Shown here: in pieces, positions 35,684 to 43,242 of the stretch
How positions within the stretch are numbered: the stretch's first letter is position 1
Layout of the letters: each line of letters begins with the position of its first letter
Notes under the pieces: generated by a model
Told to the model about the DNA's origin: nothing
The model's input: only the letters and a program-made list of their open reading frames with translations
The model's database searches: none
Position numbers and translations under genes: made by a program
Assembly: GCF_026278345.1 (NCBI RefSeq)
Contig: NZ_CP111085.1
Location: forward strand, 2,807,501-2,871,500
Reading direction: 5' to 3'
DNA: 64,000 bases
Source: Tellurirhabdus rosea
GTDB taxonomy: Bacteria; Bacteroidota; Bacteroidia; Cytophagales; Spirosomataceae

Positions 35684-38350
35684 TTAAGCCTGCAGCAACG
35701 CCGCCAGACTGGCCTGCAGCGCCTTCATTTTTGCTTCGGCATCGGCCAGTTTCTGCCGCTCGCGCTCCACGACTTCCGGCTTGGCGTTCGCCACGAACCG
35801 TTCATTCGAAAGCTTTTTGGCCGTTGCTTCGTAAAAGCCTTTGGTATACTCCAACTCCTTCGTCAAAGCGGCGATTTCCTGTTCCACGTCGATTTCGCCG
35901 GCGATGTTCACAAAGAACTCGTCGCCTTTGATGACGAACGAAGAACCTTCCGCTTTTTCGCTGACGTAGCTGATGTCCGACACGTTCGCCATTTTCCGGA
36001 TCAGGCCTTCCAGCGGGTTGAAGCGGTCGGGCGTTTCGGTCCGGATGGCGAGCGGCAGTTCGGTTTTTGGAGAGATCTGCTTCGCGTTCCGCAGGTTCCG
36101 GATCGTCGTCACGACGTCAAAAAGCAGGTCGAAATCGGCCAGCAGGGCCTCGTTGACGGGTCCGCCGGTCGGGTAGGGAGCCACACAAACGCTGTCGCCC
36201 GCTTTCCGCTCGCGGATGTCCTGCCAGATTTCTTCGGTAATGAACGGCATGAACGGGTGCGTCAGGGCCATCAGTTGTTCGAAGAAATTGATGGTGGCGT
36301 CGTAGGTGGCCCGGTCGATGGGCAGTTCGAAGCCCGGTTTGATCATTTCCAGATACTGCGAACAGAAATCGTCCCAAATCAGCTTGTAGACCGTTTGCAG
36401 GGCATCCGACATCCGGAATTTGCCGAAATGATCCTGCAGTTCGGTAATGGCCTGATTCAGCTTCGCGCTGAACCACTCAACAGCGAGTGCATTGCTGTCT
36501 TTTGTCTCTTGTCCGTTCTCTGTGGTCTCTACAACCGTCCAGCCTTTGACCAGCCGGAACGCGTTCCAGATTTTGTTGCAGAAATTCCGGCCCTGTTCCA
36601 CCAGTTTGTCGTCGTAAGGCAGGTCGTTCCCGGCCGGCGAACTGAAGAGCATGCCCGTCCGCACACCGTCGGCCCCGAACTGTTCGATGAGGTCCAGCGG
36701 GTCGGGCGAGTTGCCGAGCGATTTGGACATTTTCCGGCCCAGTTTGTCGCGGACAATCCCCGTCAGGTACACGTTTTGGAACGGCTCGCGGCCTTTGTAT
36801 TCGTATCCGGCAATGATCATCCGGGCAACCCAGAAGAACAGGATTTCAGGAGCCGTCACGAGGTCGTTGGTCGGGTAATAGTAATCGACATCGCCTTGTT
36901 TGGCTTTCGGGCGGGCGGAGTTTTCCGGTTGACTTTCCGGGATGAAAACCGACATGGGCCACAACCAGGACGAGAACCAGGTGTCGAGGACGTCTTCATC
37001 CTGCGTCAGGTCGGCTTCCGTGAGGGCAAACAGCAGGTGTTCGCGCTGGGCTTTCCGGAGCGCTTCGCGCTTGTTTTTGGCCACGATGACCGTGCCGTCC
37101 TTCATGTAAAACGCCGGGATGCGGTGGCCCCACCAGAGCTGGCGGCTGATGCACCAGTCATGAACGTTCTCCATCCACGAACGGTACATGTTCTTGAACT
37201 TGGGCGGCACCAGTTGCACCGTGTCGTTCATGACGTTTTCGAGGGCGGGCTGCGAAAGCTCCTTCATTTTCAGGAACCACTGCAACGACAGTTTCGGCTC
37301 GATGACGGCGTTGGTCCGCTCCGAGTATCCGACGTTGGACTTGTATTCTTCCGTTTTTTCGAGGTTCCCGGCCTCTTCCAGCATCTTGACGATGGCCTTC
37401 CGCGCCGCAAAACGGTCCATACCGACCAGAATCTGGGCTTTTTCGTTCAGCGTGCCGTTATCGGCCAGAATGTCGATGACCGGCAGTTTGTGCTTGATGC
37501 CGAGTTCGTAGTCGTTCGGGTCGTGGGCCGGTGTTACTTTCAGGCAGCCCGTCCCGAAATCCATCGTCACGTATTCGTCGGTGATGATGGGAATTTCGCG
37601 GTTGATGAGCGGAATGAGCGCTTTTTTGCCGTGGAGGTGTTTGTACCGCTCGTCGTTCGGGTTGACGCAGATCGCCGAGTCCGCCATGATGGTTTCCGGC
37701 CGGACGGTAGCAATCGTGATGAAATCACCCGCCGAACCCTGAATGGCGTATTTGATGTAAACCAGCTTCTGCTGGACTTCCTTCATGAGCACTTCCTCGT
37801 CCGAGACGGCTGTCATGCCCTGCGGGTCCCAGTTCACCATCCGGACGCCCCGGTAGATCTGGCCTTTGTTATAGAGGTCCACGAAGGTATCAATGACGGC
37901 GTCGTACAGGGCCGGTTCCATCGTGAAGCGGGTCCGGTCCCAGTCGCAGGAAGCGCCCAGCTTGCGGAGCTGCTGGAGGATGATGCCGCCGTATTTGTGG
38001 GTCCATTCCCAGGCGTGTTCCAGAAATTTCTCCCGGCCGATTTCCTTTTTGTCGATACCCTGCTCTTTCAGCATGCTGACGACCTTGGCTTCCGTCGCGA
38101 TGGAGGCGTGGTCGGTGCCCGGCACCCAGCAGGCGTTTTTGCCTTCCATGCGGGCCTTGCGCACGAGCACGTCCTGAATGGTGTTGTTCAGCATGTGGCC
38201 CATGTGCAGCACGCCCGTCACGTTCGGCGGCGGGATGACGATGGTGTACGGCTCGCGGTCGTCCGGCTCGGAATGAAAAAAGCGGTTGTCCAGCCAGTAC
38301 TGGTACCACTTTTCCTCAATGTCTTTGGGATTATAGGTCTTTGAGATCAT
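35684..38350 (-). CDS. valS: Valyl-tRNA synthetase
   Basis: This 888-residue class Ia synthetase charges tRNA-Val. The HIGH motif is HMGH at residues 49-52, and KMSKS is at 540-544 (GRKMSKSLGN). The editing domain is present (TVRPETIMADSA; MDFGTGCLKVTPAHDPNDYELG). The anticodon-binding domain and the C-terminal coiled-coil arm (IAALTKELEYTKGFYEATAKKL) are intact. The start is the ATG at 38350; a TTG two codons upstream is unlikely. Unusually, residues about 607-618 (VETTENGQETKD) are coded by a stretch that matches the dispersed AGACAAAAG word family. Confidence 0.97.
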   Translation of the reverse strand: MISKTYNPKDIEEKWYQYWLDNRFFHSEPDDREPYTIVIPPPNVTGVLHMGHMLNNTIQDVLVRKARMEGKNACWVPGTDHASIATEAKVVSMLKEQGIDKKEIGREKFLEHAWEWTHKYGGIILQQLRKLGASCDWDRTRFTMEPALYDAVIDTFVDLYNKGQIYRGVRMVNWDPQGMTAVSDEEVLMKEVQQKLVYIKYAIQGSAGDFITIATVRPETIMADSAICVNPNDERYKHLHGKKALIPLINREIPIITDEYVTMDFGTGCLKVTPAHDPNDYELGIKHKLPVIDILADNGTLNEKAQILVGMDRFAARKAIVKMLEEAGNLEKTEEYKSNVGYSERTNAVIEPKLSLQWFLKMKELSQPALENVMNDTVQLVPPKFKNMYRSWMENVHDWCISRQLWWGHRIPAFYMKDGTVIVAKNKREALRKAQREHLLFALTEADLTQDEDVLDTWFSSWLWPMSVFIPESQPENSARPKAKQGDVDYYYPTNDLVTAPEILFFWVARMIIAGYEYKGREPFQNVYLTGIVRDKLGRKMSKSLGNSPDPLDLIEQFGADGVRTGMLFSSPAGNDLPYDDKLVEQGRNFCNKIWNAFRLVKGWTVVETTENGQETKDSNALAVEWFSAKLNQAITELQDHFGKFRMSDALQTVYKLIWDDFCSQYLEMIKPGFELPIDRATYDATINFFEQLMALTHPFMPFITEEIWQDIRERKAGDSVCVAPYPTGGPVNEALLADFDLLFDVVTTIRNLRNAKQISPKTELPLAIRTETPDRFNPLEGLIRKMANVSDISYVSEKAEGSSFVIKGDEFFVNIAGEIDVEQEIAALTKELEYTKGFYEATAKKLSNERFVANAKPEVVERERQKLADAEAKMKALQASLAALLQA
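36497..36532 (-). repeat. AGACAAAAG-class words inside the valS coding sequence
   Basis: On the minus strand this tract reads GAGACCACAGAGAACGGACA then AGAGACAAAAGAC and codes for ETTENGQETKD in a surface linker just after the KMSKS domain. The words AGAGACAAAAGAC and CACAGAGAAC are those of the intergenic repeats at 15156, 39478 and 35586. Only one arm is present, so it cannot fold on itself. Confidence 0.6.
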
Positions 38351-38363
38351 AGTCAATTAGATG

Positions 38364-38470
38364 AAAGAGAATAGATAAAAGAAAAAAGACAGAGGAAAGC
38401 CTGTTAGTAGTCAGAACAGAAATAGTTCTAGGCTAAATTCTTTTCTCTTTTGTCTATTCTCTTTTCTCTT
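38364..38470. repeat. AGACAAAAG-class inverted repeat in the divergent valS/DUF72 spacer
   Basis: The left arm 38364-38390 (AAAGAGAATAGATAAAAG...) and right arm 38438-38470 (TTCTTTTCTCTTTTGTCTAT...) pair with a few mismatches. This copy is upstream of both flanking genes, so unlike its relatives it cannot be a 3' terminator for them and could instead fall in the valS leader. The rest of the spacer up to 38559 holds nothing I recognise. Confidence 0.75.
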
Positions 38471-38559
38471 GCACGACAAAATTAGTCAATTCAGAACGGG
38501 CGCGAAAACGAAAGGCGGTCTTTGACAGTTTTAACGGTACACTTCTACTCCTGCACCCC

Positions 38560-39471
38560 ATGGAATTCGGTAAAGTAGCGAACCTCGACGCGGTGGATTT
38601 CACCCTGCCGCCCGACCACCCGTTCAACCAGCGCATCTGGGACATGGTCGAGCCGGCGGCCCATCCGGAAGTTCTGATCGGCGGGCCGATCTGGGCCAAT
38701 AAATCGTATGTCGGAAAAATTTATCCGACCAACGCAAAGGACAAGGATTTTCTGCACCACTACACCCGGCAGTTCAACACCATTGAGCTGAACCTGACGC
38801 ACTACCAGATTCCGACCGAAAACATGATCCGGCGGTGGAAAACCGAGGCGGCCGACGGCTTTGTGTACTGCCCGAAATTTCCGCAGGCGATCAGCCACGA
38901 CCGGGCGCTGGTGGCGACCGAATCGCTGACGGAGGAGTTCATCAACGCCGTGCTCGGTCTGGAAGAGTTTCTGGGCACGTCTTTTCTGCAACTGCCCCCG
39001 ACCTTCGGCCCCGACCGGCTGCCGATTCTGGAAAATTACCTGAAAAACCTGCCCGACGACCTGGAAGTGGCCGTCGAATTCCGGCACGAAAACTGGTTCC
39101 GCAAACCGGAAATCTGGCAGAAAACGCTGGACAGGCTCTTTGCTCTGCGCCGCGACCTGGTGATTACAGATGTGGCCGGTCGGCGCGACGTGCTGCACAT
39201 GAGCCTGTCGAGTCCGAAGCTGGTGTTACGGTTTATTGCCAATGACGGCCACCCGACGGATTACCAGCGCGCCGACGCCTGGGTGCAGCGCCTGAAAACC
39301 TGGTTCGACAAGGGCCTGCAAACGGCTTACCTGTTCATCCACGGCGGGGCCGAAAACGATACGACCCCCGAACTGATCCGCTACTGGATTCGCCAGCTCA
39401 ACGCGGTCTGCGGCCTGAACCTGCGCGAGCCCGCCCTCCGGCCGGAAGTGGTGCAGGGGAGTTTGTTTTGA
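38560..39471 (+). CDS. DUF72 (YecE-like) protein
   Basis: This 303-residue cytosolic protein belongs to the DUF72 family. The start reads IGGPIWANKSYVGKIYPTNAKDKDFLHHYTRQFNTIELN, matching the family's G-x-W and F-x-T-x-E-x-N signatures. YCPKFPQAISHDR and VEFRHENWF follow, the latter being the conserved E-F-R-H-x-x-W active-site-like motif. It has a TIM-barrel fold and no settled function. It is transcribed away from valS and is separated from the his genes by a long inverted repeat. Confidence 0.87.
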   Translation: MEFGKVANLDAVDFTLPPDHPFNQRIWDMVEPAAHPEVLIGGPIWANKSYVGKIYPTNAKDKDFLHHYTRQFNTIELNLTHYQIPTENMIRRWKTEAADGFVYCPKFPQAISHDRALVATESLTEEFINAVLGLEEFLGTSFLQLPPTFGPDRLPILENYLKNLPDDLEVAVEFRHENWFRKPEIWQKTLDRLFALRRDLVITDVAGRRDVLHMSLSSPKLVLRFIANDGHPTDYQRADAWVQRLKTWFDKGLQTAYLFIHGGAENDTTPELIRYWIRQLNAVCGLNLREPALRPEVVQGSLF

Positions 39472-39477
39472 TTTAGT

Positions 39478-39647
39478 TTAGACAAGAGAGGAGAGATGAG
39501 AGAAAAGAGACAGGAGAAAAGAGAGATGAGGAGATAGATGTTAACGAACGGGCAGTCTTCTGTCCTTCGTCTTTTGTCTCTCGTCTTTTGTCTAACCTCT
39601 CTTTTTCTCTTTTCTCTCTCGTCTTTTCTCTTTTCTCTCTTGTCTAA
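39478..39647. repeat. Longest AGACAAAAG-class inverted repeat, between DUF72 and his leader
   Basis: This roughly 170-base element starts six bases after the DUF72 stop. Its left part (39478-39540) is purine-rich (TTAGACAAGAGAG, GAGAAAAGAGACAGG, and so on). Its right part (39558-39647) is pyrimidine-rich and ends CTCTCTTGTCTAA, the exact inverse of the left end. The right part contains two tandem versions of the arm. It abuts the candidate his promoter at 39654 and may terminate DUF72 transcription and insulate the his leader. Confidence 0.8.
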
Positions 39648-39653
39648 TAAAGC

Positions 39654-39661
39654 TACCTTTG
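39654..39661 (+). promoter_or_regulatory. Candidate -7 box of the his leader promoter
   Basis: TACCTTTG exactly matches TAnnTTTG, and it is followed by CTCC and the leader-peptide ATG. The LOG gene at 59712 has the same layout (TACCTTTGCACCATG). If used, the transcript would start at or next to the ATG (leaderless). No good -33 TTTG is visible at the expected distance, since that position falls in the repeat's pyrimidine tract. Confidence 0.5.
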
Positions 39662-39665
39662 CTCC

Positions 39666-39710
39666 ATGAAAACCGCAAACGCCATCCATCCTCATCATTC
39701 TGTCTCGTAA
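39666..39710 (+). CDS. hisL: his operon leader peptide (MKTANAIHPHHSVS)
   Basis: The frame ATG AAA ACC GCA AAC GCC ATC CAT CCT CAT CAT TCT GTC TCG TAA codes for a 14-residue peptide with three His codons within four (H-P-H-H). It lies about 200 bases before hisH, follows a consensus-like -7 box and precedes a terminator with an alternative fold. A short frame rich in codons for the operon's own product is the hallmark of ribosome-mediated attenuation. The peptide itself need have no function. It is too short for standard ORF callers. Confidence 0.72.
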   Translation: MKTANAIHPHHSVS

Positions 39711-39805
39711 TCAGGCAGGACGGATGCGTTTTTGGGATAAACAGTGACACAACGAAATACCCGATAACCAAAGCCCGGTTCTGCCAAGGAGCCGGGCTTT
39801 TGATT
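39677..39805 (+). promoter_or_regulatory. Histidine transcription attenuator (leader RNA with terminator and antiterminator)
   Basis: Segment 1 (39677-39691), which overlaps the first His codon, pairs with segment 2 (39718-39731): AAACGC/GCGTTT, ATCC/GGAT and TCC/GGA, 13 pairs with one bulge and one mismatch. Segment 2's neighbourhood GGCAGGAC (39714-39721) can instead pair with GTTCTGCC (39778-39785), which overlaps the ascending arm and loop of the terminator. The terminator is AAAGCCCGGTTC (39770-39781) against GAGCCGGGCTTT (39789-39800), 12 pairs, followed by TGATTTTT. A ribosome stalled at the His codons would free segment 2 and favour read-through; a ribosome at the stop codon would cover it and allow termination. 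Confidence 0.68.
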
Positions 39806-39807
39806 TT

Positions 39808-39900
39808 TAGACAAAAGAGAAAAGACGAGCGACAAAAGACCAGAGACAAGGCGGGGGCAGACGGCTTTCTCTTTGTCTCATGTCTATTGTCGCCTGTCTA
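39808..39900 (+). repeat. AGACAAAAG-class inverted repeat just upstream of hisH
   Basis: The left arm (39808-39850: TAGACAAAAGAGAAAAGACG...) and right arm (about 39868-39900: TTTCTCTTTGTC...GTCTATTGTCGCCTGTCTA) form an imperfect hairpin that ends eight bases before the hisH ATG. It follows the attenuator terminator directly, so read-through transcripts carry it in the 5' region of hisH. Confidence 0.75.
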
Positions 39901-39907
39901 CAGAATT

Positions 39908-40495
39908 ATGAAAACCGTCATCATCAAATACAACGCCGGCAACGTACAGTCGGTCATGTACGCGCTTGATCGCATCGGGGCCAGCTACCTGCTTACGGAC
40001 GACGAAGCCGAAATCCGCTCGGCCGACAAGGTTATTTTCCCCGGCGTCGGGGAGGCGAGCACCGCGATGGCTTACCTGCGCGAAAAAGGCCTCGACCGGG
40101 TGATTCCGTCCTTGAAGCAGCCGGTGCTGGGCACCTGCGTCGGCATGCAGCTGCTCTGCCGGTACTCGGAAGAGGGCGACACGACCTGCATGGGCGTGTT
40201 CGACGTAGACGTGAAGCGCTTTCCGGCGAAGCTCGGCTTTAAAGTGCCGCACATGGGCTGGAACAACCTCCGCGACCTGCGCAGCCCCCTGCTGACGGGC
40301 GTAGAGGAAAACTCGTACGTCTATTTCGTGCACAGCTACTGCGCCGGCATCTGCGACCAGACCATCGCCTCGTGTAGCTACGTTCAGCCGTTTAGCGCGA
40401 TGCTGCATAAAGATAATTTTTACGCCGCCCAGTTCCACGCCGAAATCAGCGGCAACGTCGGGCAGCGGATTCTGGAGAATTTTTTGAAACTGTAA
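39908..40495 (+). CDS. hisH: Imidazole glycerol phosphate synthase, glutamine amidotransferase subunit
   Basis: This 195-residue class I amidotransferase supplies ammonia to HisF. The catalytic triad is C77 (LGTCVGMQ), H177 and E179 (QFHAEISG). The usual QFHPE-K-S is changed to QFHAE-I-S here. Motifs VIFPGVGE (oxyanion-side loop) and PHMGWN are present. The start ATG 39908 gives the standard family length; upstream in-frame codons are read-through of the leader region. It is the first structural gene after the attenuator and is followed by hisA, hisF and hisIE. Confidence 0.95.
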   Translation: MKTVIIKYNAGNVQSVMYALDRIGASYLLTDDEAEIRSADKVIFPGVGEASTAMAYLREKGLDRVIPSLKQPVLGTCVGMQLLCRYSEEGDTTCMGVFDVDVKRFPAKLGFKVPHMGWNNLRDLRSPLLTGVEENSYVYFVHSYCAGICDQTIASCSYVQPFSAMLHKDNFYAAQFHAEISGNVGQRILENFLKL

Positions 40496-40496
40496 A

Positions 40497-40583
40497 TAGA
40501 GATAAAAGAGGTTAGAGAAAACAGAAAAGACTCCTGCTTCGACCTGCTGTCTTTTTTCCTTTCTCTCTTCTCTTTTTTCTTTC
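40497..40583 (+). repeat. AGACAAAAG-class inverted repeat between hisH and hisA
   Basis: The left arm 40497-40533 (AGAGATAAAAGAGGTTAGAG...) and right arm 40549-40583 (GTCTTTTTTCC...TCTCTTTTTTCTTT) pair imperfectly around CTGCTTCGACCTGC. It begins right after the hisH stop and ends six bases before the hisA ATG, so it fills the whole spacer of an otherwise compact operon. Confidence 0.77.
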
Positions 40584-40588
40584 ATACT

Positions 40589-41323
40589 ATGTACATCATC
40601 CCCGCAATCGACCTCATCGACGGCAAGGCCGTCCGCCTGACCCAGGGCGACTACAGCCAGAAAAAAGAATACAACGCCCGTCCGCTCGAAGTGGCCCAGC
40701 AGTTTGAAGACGCCGGCCTGACCCGCCTGCACCTCGTCGACCTCGACGGGGCGAAGGCCAAGCGCGTCATTAACTGGAAAGTGCTCGAACTGATTGCCAC
40801 CAAAACAAAGCTGCACATCGACTTCGGCGGCGGCGTGCAGTCTGAGGAGGATCTGAAGGTTGTGTTCGAATCCGGTGCCAGACAGGTAACGGGCGGCAGC
40901 ATCGCCGTCAAGAACCCGGACCTGTTCGAACACTGGCTGAAAACCTACGGACCCGAAGCCATCATTCTTGGGGCCGACGCCAAAAACGAAAAAATTGCGG
41001 TCAGCGGCTGGGAAGAAGGAACGGACGTGTGGGTGTATGACTTCGTGGAGAAATGGCTTGAAAAAGGCATCAGGTACACCATCAGCACCGACGTCGCGAA
41101 AGACGGTCTACTGCAGGGCCCTTCGTTCGACCTCTACAAAAACCTCCAGGAACGCTCTGCCGACCTGCACATCATCGCCAGCGGCGGCGTGAGCAACCTG
41201 GCCGATATCGAGCAGCTGGCCGAAATGAACCTCTTCGGCGTCATCGTCGGCAAGGCGATTTACGAAGGAAGGGTTACGCTGAAGGAGTTAGAAAAAATGA
41301 ACCGCGGCGGCGGGCCGCAATGA
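40589..41323 (+). CDS. hisA: Phosphoribosylformimino-AICAR phosphate isomerase
   Basis: This 244-residue TIM barrel carries out the fourth step of histidine synthesis, an Amadori rearrangement of ProFAR. The catalytic aspartates are D8 (IPAIDLIDGKAVRL) and D130 (LGADAKNEKIAVSGW). The phosphate-binding loops GGGVQSEED and ASGGVSNLAD are intact. The last residues (MNRGGGPQ) are coded by the left arm of the following AATGAA-class repeat and look like an added tail beyond the last barrel helix (LKELEK). Confidence 0.95.
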   Translation: MYIIPAIDLIDGKAVRLTQGDYSQKKEYNARPLEVAQQFEDAGLTRLHLVDLDGAKAKRVINWKVLELIATKTKLHIDFGGGVQSEEDLKVVFESGARQVTGGSIAVKNPDLFEHWLKTYGPEAIILGADAKNEKIAVSGWEEGTDVWVYDFVEKWLEKGIRYTISTDVAKDGLLQGPSFDLYKNLQERSADLHIIASGGVSNLADIEQLAEMNLFGVIVGKAIYEGRVTLKELEKMNRGGGPQ

Positions 41324-41423
41324 ACAATAAATAATGAACTACTGCGGTTCATTGCGGCCCGCGGCGGTTCATTGTTCATTCTTCATTATTCATTGACCAC
41401 GAAGTTCATTCTTCATTAACCAC
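41296..41423 (+). repeat. AATGAAC/GTTCATT-class inverted repeat overlapping the hisA 3' end
   Basis: The left arm 41296-41325 (AATGAACCGCGGC... GGGCCGCAATGAAC) contains the last eight hisA codons and the stop. The right arm 41347-41373 is its inverse with a 3-base size difference. Further GTTCATTCTTCATT words continue to 41423, just before the hisF ATG at 41427. The word class differs from the AGACAAAAG elements in the neighbouring his spacers. A related single tract lies at 52185-52205. Confidence 0.8.
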
Positions 41424-41426
41424 AAA

Positions 41427-42188
41427 ATGTTAACCAAACGCATCATTCCCTGCCTCGACATCAAAGACGGGCGCACGGTCAAAGGCACCAATTTCGTTAA
41501 CCTCCGCGACGCCGGCGATCCGGTCGAACTGGGCCGTATTTACGCGGAACAGGGCGCCGACGAGCTCGTTTTTCTGGACATTACGGCTACCGTCGATGAG
41601 CGCAAGACGCTGATCGAACTGGTTAAACGCGTGGCGCATGTCGTCAACATTCCCTTTACGGTGGGGGGCGGCATTTCGTCCAAGGCCGACGTGTCGGCCC
41701 TGCTCAATGCCGGGGCCGATAAGGTTTCCATCAACTCGTCGGCGGTGCGGAATCCGGGCCTGATCGACGAACTGGCGCAGGAATTTGGTAGCCAGTGCAT
41801 TGTTGTCGCCATTGACACGCGGTACGTGGACGGCGAGCACATCGTCCACACGCACGGTGGCCGCAAGCCGACCGAACTCCGGACGATTCTTTGGGCGAAG
41901 GAAGTGGAGGACCGGGGCGCGGGCGAAATCCTGCTGACCTCCATGGACACCGACGGCACCAAAGCCGGGTTTGCGCTGGAACTGACGGCCCAGATTTCCG
42001 GTGCTGCCAACATCCCCGTTATCGCTTCCGGGGGTGCGGGCTCAATGGAGCATTTTGTGGACGTATTCACGGCCGGGAAAGCCGATGCCGGACTGGCGGC
42101 GAGCATCTTCCACTTCAAGGAAATCGAAATTCCGGCGCTGAAGAAGTACCTCAATCTGAAAGGAATTGAAATGCGGATGACGGATTGA
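41427..42188 (+). CDS. hisF: Imidazole glycerol phosphate synthase, cyclase subunit
   Basis: This 253-residue TIM barrel forms a complex with HisH and makes imidazole glycerol phosphate and AICAR. The catalytic aspartates are D11 ([14 protein letters not shown]) and D130 ([13 protein letters not shown]). The phosphate loops FTVGGGISS and [11 protein letters not shown] are complete. Length and termini are standard. It is followed 44 bases later by the RhuM-Fic gene, which interrupts the his order before hisIE. Confidence 0.96.
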   Translation: MLTKRIIPCLDIKDGRTVKGTNFVNLRDAGDPVELGRIYAEQGADELVFLDITATVDERKTLIELVKRVAHVVNIPFTVGGGISSKADVSALLNAGADKVSINSSAVRNPGLIDELAQEFGSQCIVVAIDTRYVDGEHIVHTHGGRKPTELRTILWAKEVEDRGAGEILLTSMDTDGTKAGFALELTAQISGAANIPVIASGGAGSMEHFVDVFTAGKADAGLAASIFHFKEIEIPALKKYLNLKGIEMRMTD

Positions 42189-42232
42189 GGAATTGGTTAT
42201 CTTCGCCTGCCTCCCGTAACAGTTCTCAAACT

Positions 42233-43213
42233 ATGGAAAATCAGATCGTTATTTTTCAGACTCAGGACGGCGCTGCAAATCTTGAAGTCAGATTAACAGA
42301 CGAGACCGTCTGGCTTTCACAAGCCCAGATGATTGATCTTTTTCAACGGGATCAATCCGTAATCAGCCGACACATAAACAGCGTTTTTGCGGAGGGTGAA
42401 CTGGACAGAAAAAGCAATATGCAAAAAATGCATATTGCAAATTCCGACAAACCGGTATCGTTCTACAGTCTGGATGTTATTATCTCGATTGGCTACCGTG
42501 TGAAATCGCAGCAAGGCACGCAATTCCGCATCTGGGCTAATAAGGTACTGAAAGACCACTTGCTGAAAGGCTATACCCTGAACGAAAAACGGCTGCAGCA
42601 GCAACGGGAAAGTTTACGGGAAATTCAGCAGACACTCCTTCAGTTTCAGCAGTCGGTGGAACAGGAGAGCCTGACCTTACAGGAAGCAAAAGGGATGCTG
42701 TCGCTGATTACTGAATACGCCAAATCGTTTACGCTGTTAAATCAGTTCGATACCAATGAAGTCGACACGATTGGCCTTGGGGAAGATGTCGTCTACGAAC
42801 TGGATTATGACGAATCGCTGGCGGCAATTGCGGAGTTAAAGCAGCGACTCATGGAGCAAAAAGAAGCTTCCGATCTGTTTGGCCGCATCCGCGACGACGG
42901 CTTCCGGGGAATTCTCGGCAGCGTAGCCCAGACGTTCGGCGGGCAGTACCTCTATCCAACGATCGAAGAACAGGCGGCGCATTTGCTTTATTTTGTCATC
43001 AAAAACCACCCGTTCAGCGATGGCAACAAGCGGATTGGGGCCTTTCTGTTTGTCTGGTTTCTGGAAAAGAACCGGCACCGGCTGAAGAAAAACGGCGTTC
43101 TGAAAATAAACGAAAACGCGCTGGTGGCGCTGGCGTTGCTGGTGGCGCAAAGCGACCCGGCCAGTAAGGAGCTGATGATTCAACTCATCATGAATTTAAT
43201 CAAGAATGACTAA
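42233..43213 (+). CDS. RhuM-type protein with C-terminal Fic/Doc domain
   Basis: This 326-residue cytosolic protein has an N-terminal RhuM domain (about residues 1-110: VRLTDETVWLSQAQMIDLFQ and SVISRHINSVFAEGELD). A helical linker follows at about 110-190. The C-terminal Fic/Doc domain carries HPFSDGNKRIGAF, with H259 as the catalytic histidine. The D-G-N-K-R form is closer to Doc than to the HPFxxGNGR of AMP-transferring Fic. Fic/Doc enzymes modify proteins with AMP or phosphate, and many are toxins. No antitoxin gene is adjacent. Codon use looks slightly more AT-rich than the flanking his genes. The ATG at 42233 is chosen because the RhuM domain starts there. Confidence 0.85.
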   Translation: MENQIVIFQTQDGAANLEVRLTDETVWLSQAQMIDLFQRDQSVISRHINSVFAEGELDRKSNMQKMHIANSDKPVSFYSLDVIISIGYRVKSQQGTQFRIWANKVLKDHLLKGYTLNEKRLQQQRESLREIQQTLLQFQQSVEQESLTLQEAKGMLSLITEYAKSFTLLNQFDTNEVDTIGLGEDVVYELDYDESLAAIAELKQRLMEQKEASDLFGRIRDDGFRGILGSVAQTFGGQYLYPTIEEQAAHLLYFVIKNHPFSDGNKRIGAFLFVWFLEKNRHRLKKNGVLKINENALVALALLVAQSDPASKELMIQLIMNLIKND

Positions 43214-43242
43214 ACGCAGGGACGGGTTACGGAGCCGTATCG

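Noticed and set aside
39478-41423. CRISPR-like repetition in the his region
   Set aside because: The repeats are inverted, degenerate and without regular spacers; no cas gene is present.
42233-42440. Possible Fic inhibitory motif S-x-x-x-E-G (SVFAEG) in the RhuM part
   Set aside because: It lies in the conserved RhuM sequence (HINSVFAEGELD), where I expect I/F variants in relatives, so the match is probably coincidental.
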